DNA from: a virus
IMG/VR virus record: IMGVR_UViG_3300034071_001431
Span: 1-64,000 of that record
Reading direction: 5' to 3' (one strand)
Length of the DNA stretch: 64,000 nt
Every line of letters starts with the position of its first letter. Position 1 is the stretch's first letter. The notes below the pieces were generated by a model that was not told the DNA's origin, ran no database searches, and saw only the letters and a list, made by a program, of their open reading frames with translations. The position numbers and the translations under genes are program-made. Shown here piece by piece: positions 49,855 to 57,417 of the stretch.

Positions 49855-50675
49855 GTGTAAAACTTCTGTTCGTATTCTTCTTCTTCAGCCTTTGGCACAT
49901 GCCCAATTAGTTTAATCATCCAAAAACCAAAGTCCCAATCTCTTGCAGTAAACTTATTTCTACATGCTGCAGGACGGGCATGATGGTTATTATGATTACC
50001 ATCACCTGGCACAAATACTGATGCTAGTTGACTGTTAAATGTTAAATCATCACTATCAAAGTTAGTATATCCAATTAATTTATGCAACCATGTTTTATGT
50101 GCTAATACAGTAATGTAACTAATTGCAGTAAAGCCGTAGATAACAGGAATAAAGTAAAAATAGCATAATAATTTAATATCAATTAATGCCAATACCACAA
50201 TGTACGCTATTACAATTTTAAAATAGTACTTGTGGAAAAACTTATGCAACGGGTCAACAGTTAAGTCCTTTACTGTACGTGGGCTTATGTGGTATGTTGG
50301 AAAATAATAGAACCAAAGTTTAATTGACCTCCATGCACTTTCGTTAATATTCGGACTATGCGGGTCTTCGGGCTTGTCAGAAAATTTGTGATGTTTACGA
50401 TGAGTTGCGGCCCAACTAATATTACTACCAAGACTTAATATAGTACTACAAAATAGCATAAAGCCTTTAATAGCATCATTCTTTGTTTCAAAACTTCTAT
50501 GACTACTATATTTGTGCAACCCACAACTTGCACCAAGTAAAAATATCAACCAAGAAAATATTAGACTAGGAACTAGCCAGTGCCAATCGAACTGCCATAG
50601 CAGTGTGTAAACAAACCCTCCATATGCAAATGCTTGTAAAAGTTTTGCTTTGGCATCTAAACTAAGTTTAATCAT
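49851..50675 (-). CDS. Membrane fatty-acid desaturase 3
   Basis: A 274-residue desaturase with histidine boxes HKYSSH, HRKHHKFSD and HNNHH. The motif IKLWFYYFPTYHISPRTVKD parallels the plus-strand neighbour. A late promoter octamer lies upstream at 50693-50700, so this copy may act late. Probable role: changing acyl unsaturation of the host membrane. Confidence 0.92.
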   Translation of the reverse strand: MIKLSLDAKAKLLQAFAYGGFVYTLLWQFDWHWLVPSLIFSWLIFLLGASCGLHKYSSHRSFETKNDAIKGFMLFCSTILSLGSNISWAATHRKHHKFSDKPEDPHSPNINESAWRSIKLWFYYFPTYHISPRTVKDLTVDPLHKFFHKYYFKIVIAYIVVLALIDIKLLCYFYFIPVIYGFTAISYITVLAHKTWLHKLIGYTNFDSDDLTFNSQLASVFVPGDGNHNNHHARPAACRNKFTARDWDFGFWMIKLIGHVPKAEEEEYEQKFYT

Positions 50676-50692
50676 ACTATCCCCTATGCTGT

Positions 50693-50700
50693 TATTTATA
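50693..50700 (-). promoter_or_regulatory. T4-type late promoter
   Basis: TATAAATA on the minus strand, 17 bases before the ATG at 50675 of desaturase 3. Confidence 0.5.
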
Positions 50701-50719
50701 ATACAGGTTGTGTGGCCAT

Positions 50720-50745
50720 AAAAAAAGGCACCGAAGTGCCTTTTT
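50720..50745 (-). terminator. Rho-independent terminator
   Basis: GGCAC/GTGCC stem with a short loop, flanked by A-runs on one side and T-runs on the other, so it gives T residues after the stem on either strand. It closes the beta-barrel gene. Confidence 0.85.
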
Positions 50746-50756
50746 ATTAGTTCAAA

Positions 50757-51341
50757 TTAGAACTTAACCAAATAACCTAGGTTGTAACCAATAAACTCGC
50801 TAGCGCCATAACTACGATCCACGCCCAATGTCAAAGTTTGATTTTTTGCTAAAGTATAATCTGCACCTAAACGCACAGTATCAGTCTGTTCATTATATGA
50901 ATTATTAAAGCTATCACGGAAACGGTATCCAGCTCTAACTACAAATCCATTTGCCAAATCTAATTTAGCACCAGGTTCTATGCTGTAATAAGAATAGTCA
51001 CTGTTAGTGGTAAATTTATAACCCAAACCGCCACGAGTATATAATGAAATACCGTTAGTTAAACCATAAGCGTAAGTAACTCCAGATTCTAATCTAGTGC
51101 TGCTTACTCCGTCATTATTGTTTAATTTTTCTGTACGAAATTGCTCACCTAAATCGATAGTTAAATTATCAGATAACTTGCGACCAACTGTAAAGTTTAC
51201 ACCTTGACGATTTGTATCTTGGCTGTCGCTGGCTACGGTATCACGGAATGTATATTGTAAATGTACAAAGTTTTTGTTATCTTCTGCAAATGCTTGTGTT
51301 GCTGATACTGCTAATAATAATGCTAATAAAATTTTACTCAT
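50757..51341 (-). CDS. Secreted outer-membrane beta-barrel protein
   Basis: A 194-residue protein with a classical signal peptide (MSKILLALLLAVSATQAFA, cut before EDNK). The mature part is made of amphipathic strands and ends with an aromatic residue (YNLGYLVKF), as outer-membrane barrels do; 10 strands fit the length. It could change host outer-membrane permeability or block superinfection. It has its own promoter and terminator, an isolated expression unit. Confidence 0.78.
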   Translation of the reverse strand: MSKILLALLLAVSATQAFAEDNKNFVHLQYTFRDTVASDSQDTNRQGVNFTVGRKLSDNLTIDLGEQFRTEKLNNNDGVSSTRLESGVTYAYGLTNGISLYTRGGLGYKFTTNSDYSYYSIEPGAKLDLANGFVVRAGYRFRDSFNNSYNEQTDTVRLGADYTLAKNQTLTLGVDRSYGASEFIGYNLGYLVKF

Positions 51342-51387
51342 TGATAATACTCCTTAATTGATACACTATGACTTATAGTATTTGTAT

Positions 51388-51416
51388 AGTGTATATGTAT
51401 TTATCAGTGGTGTCAA
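51388..51416 (-). promoter_or_regulatory. Sigma70-type promoter
   Basis: TTGACA, 17 bases, TACACT on the minus strand, upstream of the outer-membrane barrel gene. Confidence 0.65.
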
Positions 51417-51450
51417 CCTTTTTGTTGTTTTTTGATACTAGGTGTTGTTT

Positions 51451-51669
51451 TTATGCAACATCAATTAACTTTGCTTGTGTAACTCGCATCATTAATTCAG
51501 TTGTACCTACCTTAATGTGAATTGGACCATTGAATGTTGCTTGCCGAAGAATAGTTAGCGTTGAGCCAACTTTAATACCGAGTGCATTAATTCGACGAGA
51601 AAGTTCCTCGTCGAATGATAATGCTAATACCTTAACGCTTGCACCAACTTCTGCTTGGTCTAATGTCAT
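51451..51669 (-). CDS. FeoA-domain protein
   Basis: A 72-residue SH3-like FeoA protein (MTLDQAEVGASVKVLAL...RRINALGIKVGSTLTILRQA). In bacteria FeoA is a cytoplasmic partner of the ferrous iron transporter FeoB, and similar domains sit in iron-dependent regulators. No FeoB is present here, so it would act on a host partner or regulate. It overlaps the phosphoesterase gene by 4 bases. Confidence 0.78.
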   Translation of the reverse strand: MTLDQAEVGASVKVLALSFDEELSRRINALGIKVGSTLTILRQATFNGPIHIKVGTTELMMRVTQAKLIDVA

Positions 51670-52562
51670 ACATCAACATATTTCAATGCAAAGCCAGTTG
51701 CTTGCGTTTCGTATCCAATGTAACCGCGTGGATTACAAACAATACGTGTTTCACCAATGACATAATCATACGGGTCATGTGTATGACCGTGTACCCATAG
51801 CTTAATCTGTGGACGATACGCTATGAAGTCGCCAAGCTCTGTATAGAACCCACCGTTCATAATCCTATCCCCACGGAATCTATCATGACAGCTTTGCATG
51901 CTTGGTGCGTGATGACCTACAACTACGTATTTCTTAGTAGGATCATTTGCAGTAACATGATTAACATAATCAATTGCTTGCTTGTGATCATTCATTGCAT
52001 CAGTTGGGGTAAACTTGCTTGCTTCTTCCTTAAACTTGTATCCAATAACAGTACGTACAGCATTAAAGTCAATACCATCGTCATACAATGGCACTTTACG
52101 TTGCACCATGTTGTTACCGTTATCAATGCACCTAAAGTCATTCATAGCATTTTTAATACCTGCTAGTGTAAGTGGGTCACCGCCGTTCATATCAGTCCAA
52201 ATAGTAGCACCAATAAATGTAATGTCACCAAGTTCCAATGTTTCTTTTTCAAGTATATGAATGTTTTCGAACTCTGCTAACGCACGTTTAAGAATGCCGT
52301 TTGTGTACTTAACATCACCATCATAGTGTTCGTGATTGCCCACTACGTAAATTACTTTAGGGAACGCTTTGCTTACTTGCGCAAAGAATTCCATATAACG
52401 ATCAGCACGTTTACGATTGCTGTACATGTTCTTGTCTGCTAGTTCAATGTCACGAGCAACACAAATATCGCCAGCTAAGATTAGCACGTCAGCATTTTGG
52501 TCATTGGTTAATTCAATGCTACCAAACTCCAAATGTATATCTGATGCTATTGCTAAACGCAT
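51666..52562 (-). CDS. Calcineurin-like metallophosphoesterase
   Basis: A 298-residue phosphoesterase with the metal motifs D-x-H (ASDIHLEF), GD (LAGDIC), GNHEH (YVVGNHEHYD), GHH (VVGHHAPS) and GHTH (WVHGHTHDPYD). It would hydrolyse phosphodiesters or phosphomonoesters; the substrate is unknown. It has a GGAG site and its own promoter at 52586-52614. Confidence 0.88.
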   Translation of the reverse strand: MRLAIASDIHLEFGSIELTNDQNADVLILAGDICVARDIELADKNMYSNRKRADRYMEFFAQVSKAFPKVIYVVGNHEHYDGDVKYTNGILKRALAEFENIHILEKETLELGDITFIGATIWTDMNGGDPLTLAGIKNAMNDFRCIDNGNNMVQRKVPLYDDGIDFNAVRTVIGYKFKEEASKFTPTDAMNDHKQAIDYVNHVTANDPTKKYVVVGHHAPSMQSCHDRFRGDRIMNGGFYTELGDFIAYRPQIKLWVHGHTHDPYDYVIGETRIVCNPRGYIGYETQATGFALKYVDV

Positions 52563-52585
52563 TGCGTTCTCCTTATTAATGTATT

Positions 52586-52614
52586 ATTATACTATGAAAC
52601 GACTGGTTTGTCAA
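52586..52614 (-). promoter_or_regulatory. Sigma70-type promoter
   Basis: TTGACA, 17 bases, TATAAT on the minus strand. The -35 box contains the stop codon of the small gene upstream. Confidence 0.8.
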
Positions 52615-52760
52615 TCGTTTATTTGAATTGTTTCTTTGATGACTTCGTATCCGTTGAGCTTGCTATCGGATACTGTCTTGTCTGCTTTTGCTTCGTTTGT
52701 GTACTTAAATGTGTTTGTTACTACACCATCTTCTTTAATTGTTACTACGTACAATATCAT
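52611..52760 (-). CDS. 49-residue hypothetical protein
   Basis: A short frame MILYVVTIKEDGVVTNTFKY ending ETIQIND. Alternating beta strands are likely. Its stop codon lies inside the -35 box of the next promoter. No clear ribosome site is seen, so confidence is moderate. Confidence 0.5.
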   Translation of the reverse strand: MILYVVTIKEDGVVTNTFKYTNEAKADKTVSDSKLNGYEVIKETIQIND

Positions 52761-52806
52761 AAAACTGTCCCCCAATGTATTATTTAACATTAGAGGACAG
52801 ATTATT

Positions 52807-53277
52807 TTATGCCGCTAATACGTGATGTAACCGGTCGGCTGCGTAACTTGCAGCCCATGCGTTTGGTTTAACCATTGGAATAACATTGCAGGTACCGCGA
52901 ATGTAACCAATTGCTTGTGTTACAACACAGCTTGAACCGTGTATTTCATTCGGGTTAATATCAAGATGGACAGCAACATCTCGCCCTTCTAATACTTCGT
53001 GTAGTTTTAAGTACAGTTCAGAAATTTTGTATACTTCGTTCATTAAACGCATACTTGGGCGGTTGCGTTTTTGATCGTAATCTACTTCAGTTGAGCTTTC
53101 ACCAAAGATTTTACAACCGTGTTTACCATCAATGTGAACTACAATCGCCATTGTGTATTCAGCATGCCATACACCATTCTTACGAAAGCGTGTACTATCG
53201 CCACCAATGTAGATTTTAGTTTCATCACTTTGTGCATTGATAAAATCACGTACTTCATCGAAATTCAGTTTTTTCAT
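52807..53277 (-). CDS. RNase H-like protein (YkuK/DUF458 type)
   Basis: A 156-residue RNase H-fold protein. TKIYIGGDSTRFRKNG carries the first Asp, EYTMAIVVHI and GESSTEVDYDQKR the second region, and VHLDINPNEIHGSS the Asp-rich third strand. These match the YkuK family of predicted RNase H-like nucleases. It could act on RNA-DNA hybrids; activity is not proven in the family. Confidence 0.75.
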   Translation of the reverse strand: MKKLNFDEVRDFINAQSDETKIYIGGDSTRFRKNGVWHAEYTMAIVVHIDGKHGCKIFGESSTEVDYDQKRNRPSMRLMNEVYKISELYLKLHEVLEGRDVAVHLDINPNEIHGSSCVVTQAIGYIRGTCNVIPMVKPNAWAASYAADRLHHVLAA

Positions 53278-53287
53278 ATCCTACCCT

Positions 53288-54052
53288 TTATTCTTTTGTT
53301 ATTTTAGCTAATTTAAAAAATTCTAATAATTTTAGTACACCCCAACCAAGATCAACTTCCCACCATTTCATTGATAATTTAGGAGATGAAGGTCTAGCAT
53401 GATGATTTGCATGTAACTCTTCCCCTCCTTGAAAAATTGCCAATGGCCACATATTAAGAGCGCGGCAACGAGGGTCATACCCTTCATTAACATATCCTAT
53501 GCCGCGATGGGTTGCATACAGCGATAACACCGTACCTATAAATGCGTGATATAATATAAAAATTGCAGGAATAATGCCCGCAATACCAAACAATACAAAT
53601 ATAATACTCAGTGAAATTCTATTTCCAAGATATGGCCAACGTCGACATATATTAATATCTACCCAATTAGTGGGATCGGTTACGTCATCTGCATATTTTT
53701 TGATATCAGCAGGGCTAGTAAAAGTAGACGGGCCACCATAATCGGTTAATTGTTTTATTGAATAAAAGTACGGACTGTGTGGGTCATCTTTTGTATCGGC
53801 ATATTGGTGATGTTTTCTGTGTCTAGTTACACTACGTTTCATCCAGCCCGGTGATATCATTTGCCATGTCGTTAACCATAATATAAGACTAGTTAATTGA
53901 ACGATAACCGGATGTAGCACTGCCATTTGATGGGCTTGTACTCTATGCATGTATATTGAGTAAGTTAATCCTTGCAATTGAATTATAATAAATGCCAATA
54001 CAACCGCTCCGTGCCAGCCCGATGTGCCAACTACTCCGAAAATATATGTCAT
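53288..54052 (-). CDS. Membrane fatty-acid desaturase 4
   Basis: A 254-residue desaturase with a variant first box (YMHRVQAHQM), then RHRKHHQYADTKDDPHSPYF and HANHHARPSSPKLS. The first box HRVQAH fits H-x3-x-H. It is the most divergent of the four. AAAGGG precedes the ATG. Together with the other three it points to active remodelling of membrane acyl chains. Confidence 0.9.
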   Translation of the reverse strand: MTYIFGVVGTSGWHGAVVLAFIIIQLQGLTYSIYMHRVQAHQMAVLHPVIVQLTSLILWLTTWQMISPGWMKRSVTRHRKHHQYADTKDDPHSPYFYSIKQLTDYGGPSTFTSPADIKKYADDVTDPTNWVDINICRRWPYLGNRISLSIIFVLFGIAGIIPAIFILYHAFIGTVLSLYATHRGIGYVNEGYDPRCRALNMWPLAIFQGGEELHANHHARPSSPKLSMKWWEVDLGWGVLKLLEFFKLAKITKE

Positions 54053-54084
54053 ATATTACCCTTTATTGTATTTACTATTAGTAT

Positions 54085-54160
54085 TGGTGCAACCTGTAGG
54101 AATCGAACCTACTTCAACGGTTCTTCAAACCGCCGCTATGACCACATCAGCTAAAGTTGC
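54085..54160 (-). tRNA. tRNA-Phe(GAA)
   Basis: Acceptor GCAACTT/AGGTTGC, anticodon loop TTGAAGA, T-arm GTAGGTTCGATTCCTAC and encoded CCA. It stands 2.3 kb apart from the main tRNA array, between a desaturase and a small gene. Confidence 0.9.
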
Positions 54161-54161
54161 T

Positions 54162-54353
54162 TTAATCTATTACTAGGTTTTGTTCGAGTACTTGCTTGAC
54201 TTTGTGTGCCTCTGCAATAAGCTCAGCAATCTTTTCATCAATGTTAGCATACGTTACGTCACGTACATCAATGCTAACAGTAAACTTAGTATCTAAACAA
54301 AGTTCCTTGTTAGCATTTTTGGATATTTTACCCGAAGGTGATAACTTAATCAT
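54162..54353 (-). CDS. Small hypothetical protein
   Basis: A 63-residue protein (MIKLSPSGKISKNANKELCL) with a helical C-terminus (IDEKIAELIAEAHKVKQVLE). It ends 1 base before tRNA-Phe. AGGAG lies before the ATG. Function unknown. Confidence 0.55.
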   Translation of the reverse strand: MIKLSPSGKISKNANKELCLDTKFTVSIDVRDVTYANIDEKIAELIAEAHKVKQVLEQNLVID

Positions 54354-54364
54354 ATACTACTCCT

Positions 54365-54859
54365 TTACATATTGCTTTTAGTTAAGTGATGTCTATAATC
54401 ATCACGCCAATTGTGTTGCTCGTCTGGGTTATGTGTTAACCCTAACAGCTTCATTAGTTTGTGTTTAACACGTAGGTTAGGACTACGAAACTTTTCAGTA
54501 TCTCTAAAGCCCATCATAACACCAATCTCTACTACTGCACCGCTACGACATAAACCTGCATGACAGTGAACAACAATGTTTATATGCTCAGCTAACGCAC
54601 GTTGTAGCAACTGTAAAATTGCTTCTGCTTGCGCATCGCTAATCAATGGCTCTTCACCGTACTCTGCAACATCGGTATCTTCTGCATCTAAAAACTTAAA
54701 CTGATGCACTTCTTTAAATGCATGCTTTGGTGTTGGAAAAAGAGTAATAGGGTCAACGATTTGAATAAGCATAGAGTTAGCGCCAGCATCAAAGTGCTCG
54801 CCTACTTGTATGTCTTTCATACTAACGTTTTCAATCCATGGTTTAATCATCATATTCAT
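54365..54859 (-). CDS. Dual-specificity/tyrosine-type protein phosphatase
   Basis: A 164-residue phosphatase with the P-loop VVHCHAGLCRSG (C-x5-R) near 105, preceded by a general-acid candidate in the DADTDVAEYGEE region. It would remove phosphate from Tyr/Ser/Thr or from phosphorylated small molecules. Similar proteins occur in T4-like phages. Overlaps the next upstream gene by 17 bases. Confidence 0.8.
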   Translation of the reverse strand: MNMMIKPWIENVSMKDIQVGEHFDAGANSMLIQIVDPITLFPTPKHAFKEVHQFKFLDAEDTDVAEYGEEPLISDAQAEAILQLLQRALAEHINIVVHCHAGLCRSGAVVEIGVMMGFRDTEKFRSPNLRVKHKLMKLLGLTHNPDEQHNWRDDYRHHLTKSNM

Positions 54860-55220
54860 CCTTATAATACTCGGGGTGTTTAGCTCTTACAATAAGATGT
54901 GTGCCCATTGCACTTCCACTGCTAAACTGTGCTCCTACCTTAAACTTTCTTCCGTTAAGTGTAAATGGTATTAATACACTATCGCCATTCCACCAACTAC
55001 GCTGTATACTAATATATCCATCTGCACCTAACTGCTCGCGCAACTTAGCAAACTCTGGGTGGTCAGCCGAACTCGTAGTCGAACATTCGCCCTTACCTTG
55101 TATAATTAAAATAAGTTCTTCTGCTGTGGGTACACGACCATTGCGTGTATACGTGTTCCACTCATCACGAATAGTTACACTTGTTAAGTATTCTGGGTCG
55201 ATTGTAAAGTCCACTACCAT
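54843..55220 (-). CDS. Hypothetical protein
   Basis: A 125-residue protein (MVVDFTIDPEYLTSVTIRDE) with a central WNGDSVLIPFTLNGRKFKVG beta segment and an acidic tail. It overlaps both neighbours by a few bases. Unknown function. Confidence 0.55.
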   Translation of the reverse strand: MVVDFTIDPEYLTSVTIRDEWNTYTRNGRVPTAEELILIIQGKGECSTTSSADHPEFAKLREQLGADGYISIQRSWWNGDSVLIPFTLNGRKFKVGAQFSSGSAMGTHLIVRAKHPEYYKDEYDD

Positions 55221-55474
55221 ACCTCACTTTTTAATATCTGTAGCATTACTTCTTGCTGTTCTTCTTCGGTTAGCTTTGCTAACTCAGGGCGATCTCTATG
55301 CTTATACCAAATCATATTACCATCAACAGTTAGTGTAACTATAGTATGTGCCTTGTAGACAAGTTGTCCGGGTAGTTGTGTACCGCGATATACCACATAC
55401 TGCCCGACGGTTCTACTACTGAACGCACGGTTCATATCTGCACCAAGTGGCCCCATGTCGCAATAGTATGTCAT
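55214..55474 (-). CDS. Hypothetical protein
   Basis: An 86-residue protein (MTYYCDMGPLGADMNRAFSS) with a basic beta-rich middle and an acidic helical end. Coupled to neighbours by overlaps. Unknown function. Confidence 0.5.
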   Translation of the reverse strand: MTYYCDMGPLGADMNRAFSSRTVGQYVVYRGTQLPGQLVYKAHTIVTLTVDGNMIWYKHRDRPELAKLTEEEQQEVMLQILKSEVW

Positions 55475-55635
55475 CGTTTCTTTCTAATGTTTCTATTGTA
55501 CACTTCACCGTTTGGAAGTTTACCATCTATTACGCCAGCAACTCCCATCTTTCCTACAATGATAAGTTCTTCTGGCTTAATAGTTTGTAGTGCTTCTTTA
55601 TCTTTAATCCATTGCGGTTTTAATTTAGAAGTCAT
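55471..55635 (-). CDS. Small hypothetical protein
   Basis: A 54-residue protein starting MTSKLKPQWIKDKEALQTIK. The ATG at 55635 overlaps the end of the upstream gene; the longer frame to 55713 lies inside that gene. The segment PEELIIVGKMGVAGVIDGKL suggests a small beta fold. Unknown function. Confidence 0.5.
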   Translation of the reverse strand: MTSKLKPQWIKDKEALQTIKPEELIIVGKMGVAGVIDGKLPNGEVYNRNIRKKR

Positions 55636-55987
55636 ATACTTTTGGTTTTCCATCTGTGTGTAAATAATGCCACAACACTTTCTTATCGAAGTCTGCTCGT
55701 ATAGTCGGGTCACTGCACCATTTTTTAACTATGTCAGCATTACCATAACTATTGTGTGGTGCATGATGTACAATCCATTTGGCAATATTTGCCATTGATG
55801 GACTGTTTGCATGATCTGCTTTAAATGCCGCAGTAAACAGATCACCCTCGAGCATAGCAGTTAAAAAACTACCCGGCTCCATACCATGTACAAAGTATCG
55901 TACCAATGCTTCGTGGGCAGGTTTCGGAATACTATACGTTGTCTGCCAGTCATTGTATTCTAACCAATCTAATTCACTGTGTGCCAT
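55625..55987 (-). CDS. Hypothetical protein
   Basis: A 120-residue protein starting MAHSELDWLEYNDWQTTYSI at the ATG at 55987 with a GAGAG site. It lies 1 base after the stop of the DUF7448-like gene. Helical, with Trp-rich ends. Unknown function. Confidence 0.6.
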   Translation of the reverse strand: MAHSELDWLEYNDWQTTYSIPKPAHEALVRYFVHGMEPGSFLTAMLEGDLFTAAFKADHANSPSMANIAKWIVHHAPHNSYGNADIVKKWCSDPTIRADFDKKVLWHYLHTDGKPKVYDF

Positions 55988-55988
55988 G

Positions 55989-56387
55989 TTACTGCTCTCT
56001 TTTAAAAGAAACTTCCTCTGAATAGTAACCGTTGCTTGAACCATACCATCTGATGTCAACGTACCCTTTGCGAGTTGCTAATTTATAAAATGTCCATGTG
56101 TGTGACCCGTATTCATCTTCTTCTACTTCACCTGCAGATTTAATCAAGTCAAATAAGTTTTGTGCTTCTTCTGCCATTAAGATTTCTTCGCCAACTAAGT
56201 CAGCTAAGTCACCAACGATAGATTCGATTGATACTGATTCACAACAAGATTGTTCGTGATACAAAGTGTATACTTCGCCGTCTGTAGTCACAAACTTCAT
56301 TTCATCGTTGTATTCGTTGACTACTACGCTTGTCAACACTTTACCTTTTAATTCGTTAAATTCTACTTCTTTATAGTTGTAAGACAT
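55989..56387 (-). CDS. DUF7448-like phage protein
   Basis: A 132-residue protein. YTLYHEQSCCESVSIESIVG and DLADLVGEEILMAEE fit a family (DUF7448) found in many phages; function unknown. AGGAGG precedes the ATG and a strong promoter lies at 56414-56442. First gene of the unit down to the phosphatase. Confidence 0.7.
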   Translation of the reverse strand: MSYNYKEVEFNELKGKVLTSVVVNEYNDEMKFVTTDGEVYTLYHEQSCCESVSIESIVGDLADLVGEEILMAEEAQNLFDLIKSAGEVEEDEYGSHTWTFYKLATRKGYVDIRWYGSSNGYYSEEVSFKREQ

Positions 56388-56413
56388 AATAGCCTCCTTT
56401 TTTAATTAAGTGT

Positions 56414-56442
56414 ATTATACATTCATATTGTTGTTTTGTCAA
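56414..56442 (-). promoter_or_regulatory. Sigma70-type promoter
   Basis: TTGACA, 17 bases, TATAAT on the minus strand. It lies just past the 3' end of the tRNA array and restarts transcription for protein genes. Confidence 0.8.
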
Positions 56443-56450
56443 TCGAAATT

Positions 56451-56524
56451 TGGAGCGGCTAGCGAGAATCGAACTCGCGATTAAACTTTGGCAAAGTTTT
56501 AGGTTTCCATTACATCATAGCCGC
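56451..56524 (-). tRNA. tRNA-Gly(GCC)
   Basis: Anticodon loop TTGCCAA on an AAACT/AGTTT stem, T-arm GCGAGTTCGATTCTCGC and encoded CCA. Last tRNA of the array. Confidence 0.9.
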
Positions 56525-56533
56525 ATTTTAATC

Positions 56534-56597
56534 TTACTGCTCAGTAACATTTGAACTGATTTAGCCGGTTTTGACGGCAAATGTTACTGAGCAGTAA
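56534..56597. repeat. Perfect 20-bp inverted repeat in tRNA spacer
   Basis: Arms 56534-56553 and 56578-56597 are exact reverse complements around a 24-base loop. It fills the gap between tRNA-Arg(ACG) and tRNA-Gly(GCC) and would form a long RNA hairpin. Confidence 0.9.
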
Positions 56598-56606
56598 CAT
56601 TTTATT

Positions 56607-56684
56607 TGGTGCGCCCGGAGGAAATCGAATCCCCAACCTCATGCTTCGTAGGCATGTGCTCTAATCCAATTGAGCTACGGTCGC
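56607..56684 (-). tRNA. tRNA-Arg(ACG)
   Basis: Anticodon loop CTACGAA on a CATGC/GCATG stem and encoded CCA. One A-G mismatch in the acceptor stem. Confidence 0.88.
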
Positions 56685-56698
56685 ATTAAAACTACTAT

Positions 56699-56753
56699 GC
56701 TAGTATTTTAGAAGTATTATAAGGATAGTTGCCTAAAATACTACTATACTAGC
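56699..56753. repeat. Imperfect inverted repeat in tRNA spacer
   Basis: GCTAGTATTTTAG faces CTAAAATACTACTATACTAGC; the second arm carries an 8-base insertion. It lies between tRNA-Arg(TCG) and tRNA-Arg(ACG). Confidence 0.75.
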
Positions 56754-56763
56754 TTTTATGATT

Positions 56764-56833
56764 TGGAGCCCCCGAACGGTATCGAACCGCTTCTTTCGGC
56801 TTCGAAGGCCAAAGTCCGTCCATCGGCGGGGGC
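56764..56833 (-). tRNA. tRNA-Arg(TCG), reduced D-arm
   Basis: Acceptor GCCCCCG/CGGGGGC, anticodon loop CTTCGAA, T-arm GCGGTTCGATACCGT and CCA. Only 70 nt long. The D-arm shrinks to CCG-ATGGA-CGG directly after the acceptor. It may be functional but atypical. Confidence 0.7.
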
Positions 56834-56839
56834 ATTGTT

Positions 56840-56916
56840 TGGTAGAGATGGTAGGATTTGAACCTACGGTAGCTTGCGTATGAAGCAAGTGCATTAGGCC
56901 ACTATGCTACATCTCT
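56840..56916 (-). tRNA. tRNA-Met or Ile2 (CAT)
   Basis: Anticodon loop TTCATAC on a CTTGC/GCAAG stem, acceptor AGAGATG/CATCTCT, CCA encoded. The first pair A-T rules out an initiator. Elongator Met or lysidine-type Ile cannot be told apart here. Confidence 0.88.
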
Positions 56917-56926
56917 ATATCGAAAG

Positions 56927-57003
56927 TGGAGTATGTGACAGGAGTCGAACCTGCATAATACGGGGTTGCAATCCGCAGCTTATCCATTCAGCTACACACA
57001 TAC
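56927..57003 (-). tRNA. tRNA-Cys(GCA)
   Basis: Acceptor GTATGTG/CACATAC and T-arm GCAGGTTCGACTCCTGT. The anticodon stem GCGGA/CCCGT has an A-C pair next to loop TTGCAAC, giving GCA. Confidence 0.8.
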
Positions 57004-57009
57004 ATTGTT

Positions 57010-57085
57010 TGGCACCCCCTGATGGACTCGAACCACCGAATGACAGGATCAAAACCTGTTGCCTTACCAGCTTGGCGAAGAGGGT
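57010..57085 (-). tRNA. tRNA-Gln(TTG)
   Basis: Anticodon loop TTTTGAT on ACAGG/CCTGT, acceptor ACCCTCT/AGGGGGT, discriminator G and CCA. Confidence 0.9.
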
Positions 57086-57236
57086 ATAAGTGATATTTTT
57101 AGAATGAGTTGGGAGTTATCCTCCCCGGATGTCCGTAATCCTAAGTTCGAGGTTGCAACTCCTTAGGGGTCACTAGTAAATTCTAGCTATAGCAGGGTGC
57201 GCATTGTTAAGTGGCGAGCCCGGACAATTCTTTGTT
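57086..57236 (-). other. Non-coding spacer, 150 bases
   Basis: Between tRNA-Arg(TCT) and tRNA-Gln. It contains a small GGGAG/CTCCC hairpin near 57110-57125 but no complete tRNA or credible frame. Confidence 0.5.
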
Positions 57237-57311
57237 TGGTCCGGCGTGAGGGAATCGAACCCCCAACTAGGGAGTAGAAATCCCCTGTTATGTCCATTTA
57301 ACTAACACCGG
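57237..57311 (-). tRNA. tRNA-Arg(TCT)
   Basis: Acceptor CCGGTGT/ACGCCGG, anticodon loop TTTCTAC on GGGGA/TCCCT, T-arm GGGGGTTCGATTCCCTC and CCA. Confidence 0.9.
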
Positions 57312-57317
57312 AATTAC

Positions 57318-57407
57318 TGGCGGAGAGTCAGGGAGTCGAACCCTGTCAACCGTATAAAGGGTTGTACACCTTAGCAGGGTGGTGCCTTACCGTCCGGCCC
57401 ACTCTCC
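57318..57407 (-). tRNA. tRNA-Ser(GCT)
   Basis: Acceptor GGAGAGT/ACTCTCC, loop CTGCTAA, long variable arm, discriminator G and CCA. Class II tRNA. Confidence 0.92.
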
Positions 57408-57417
57408 AAATGCTATA

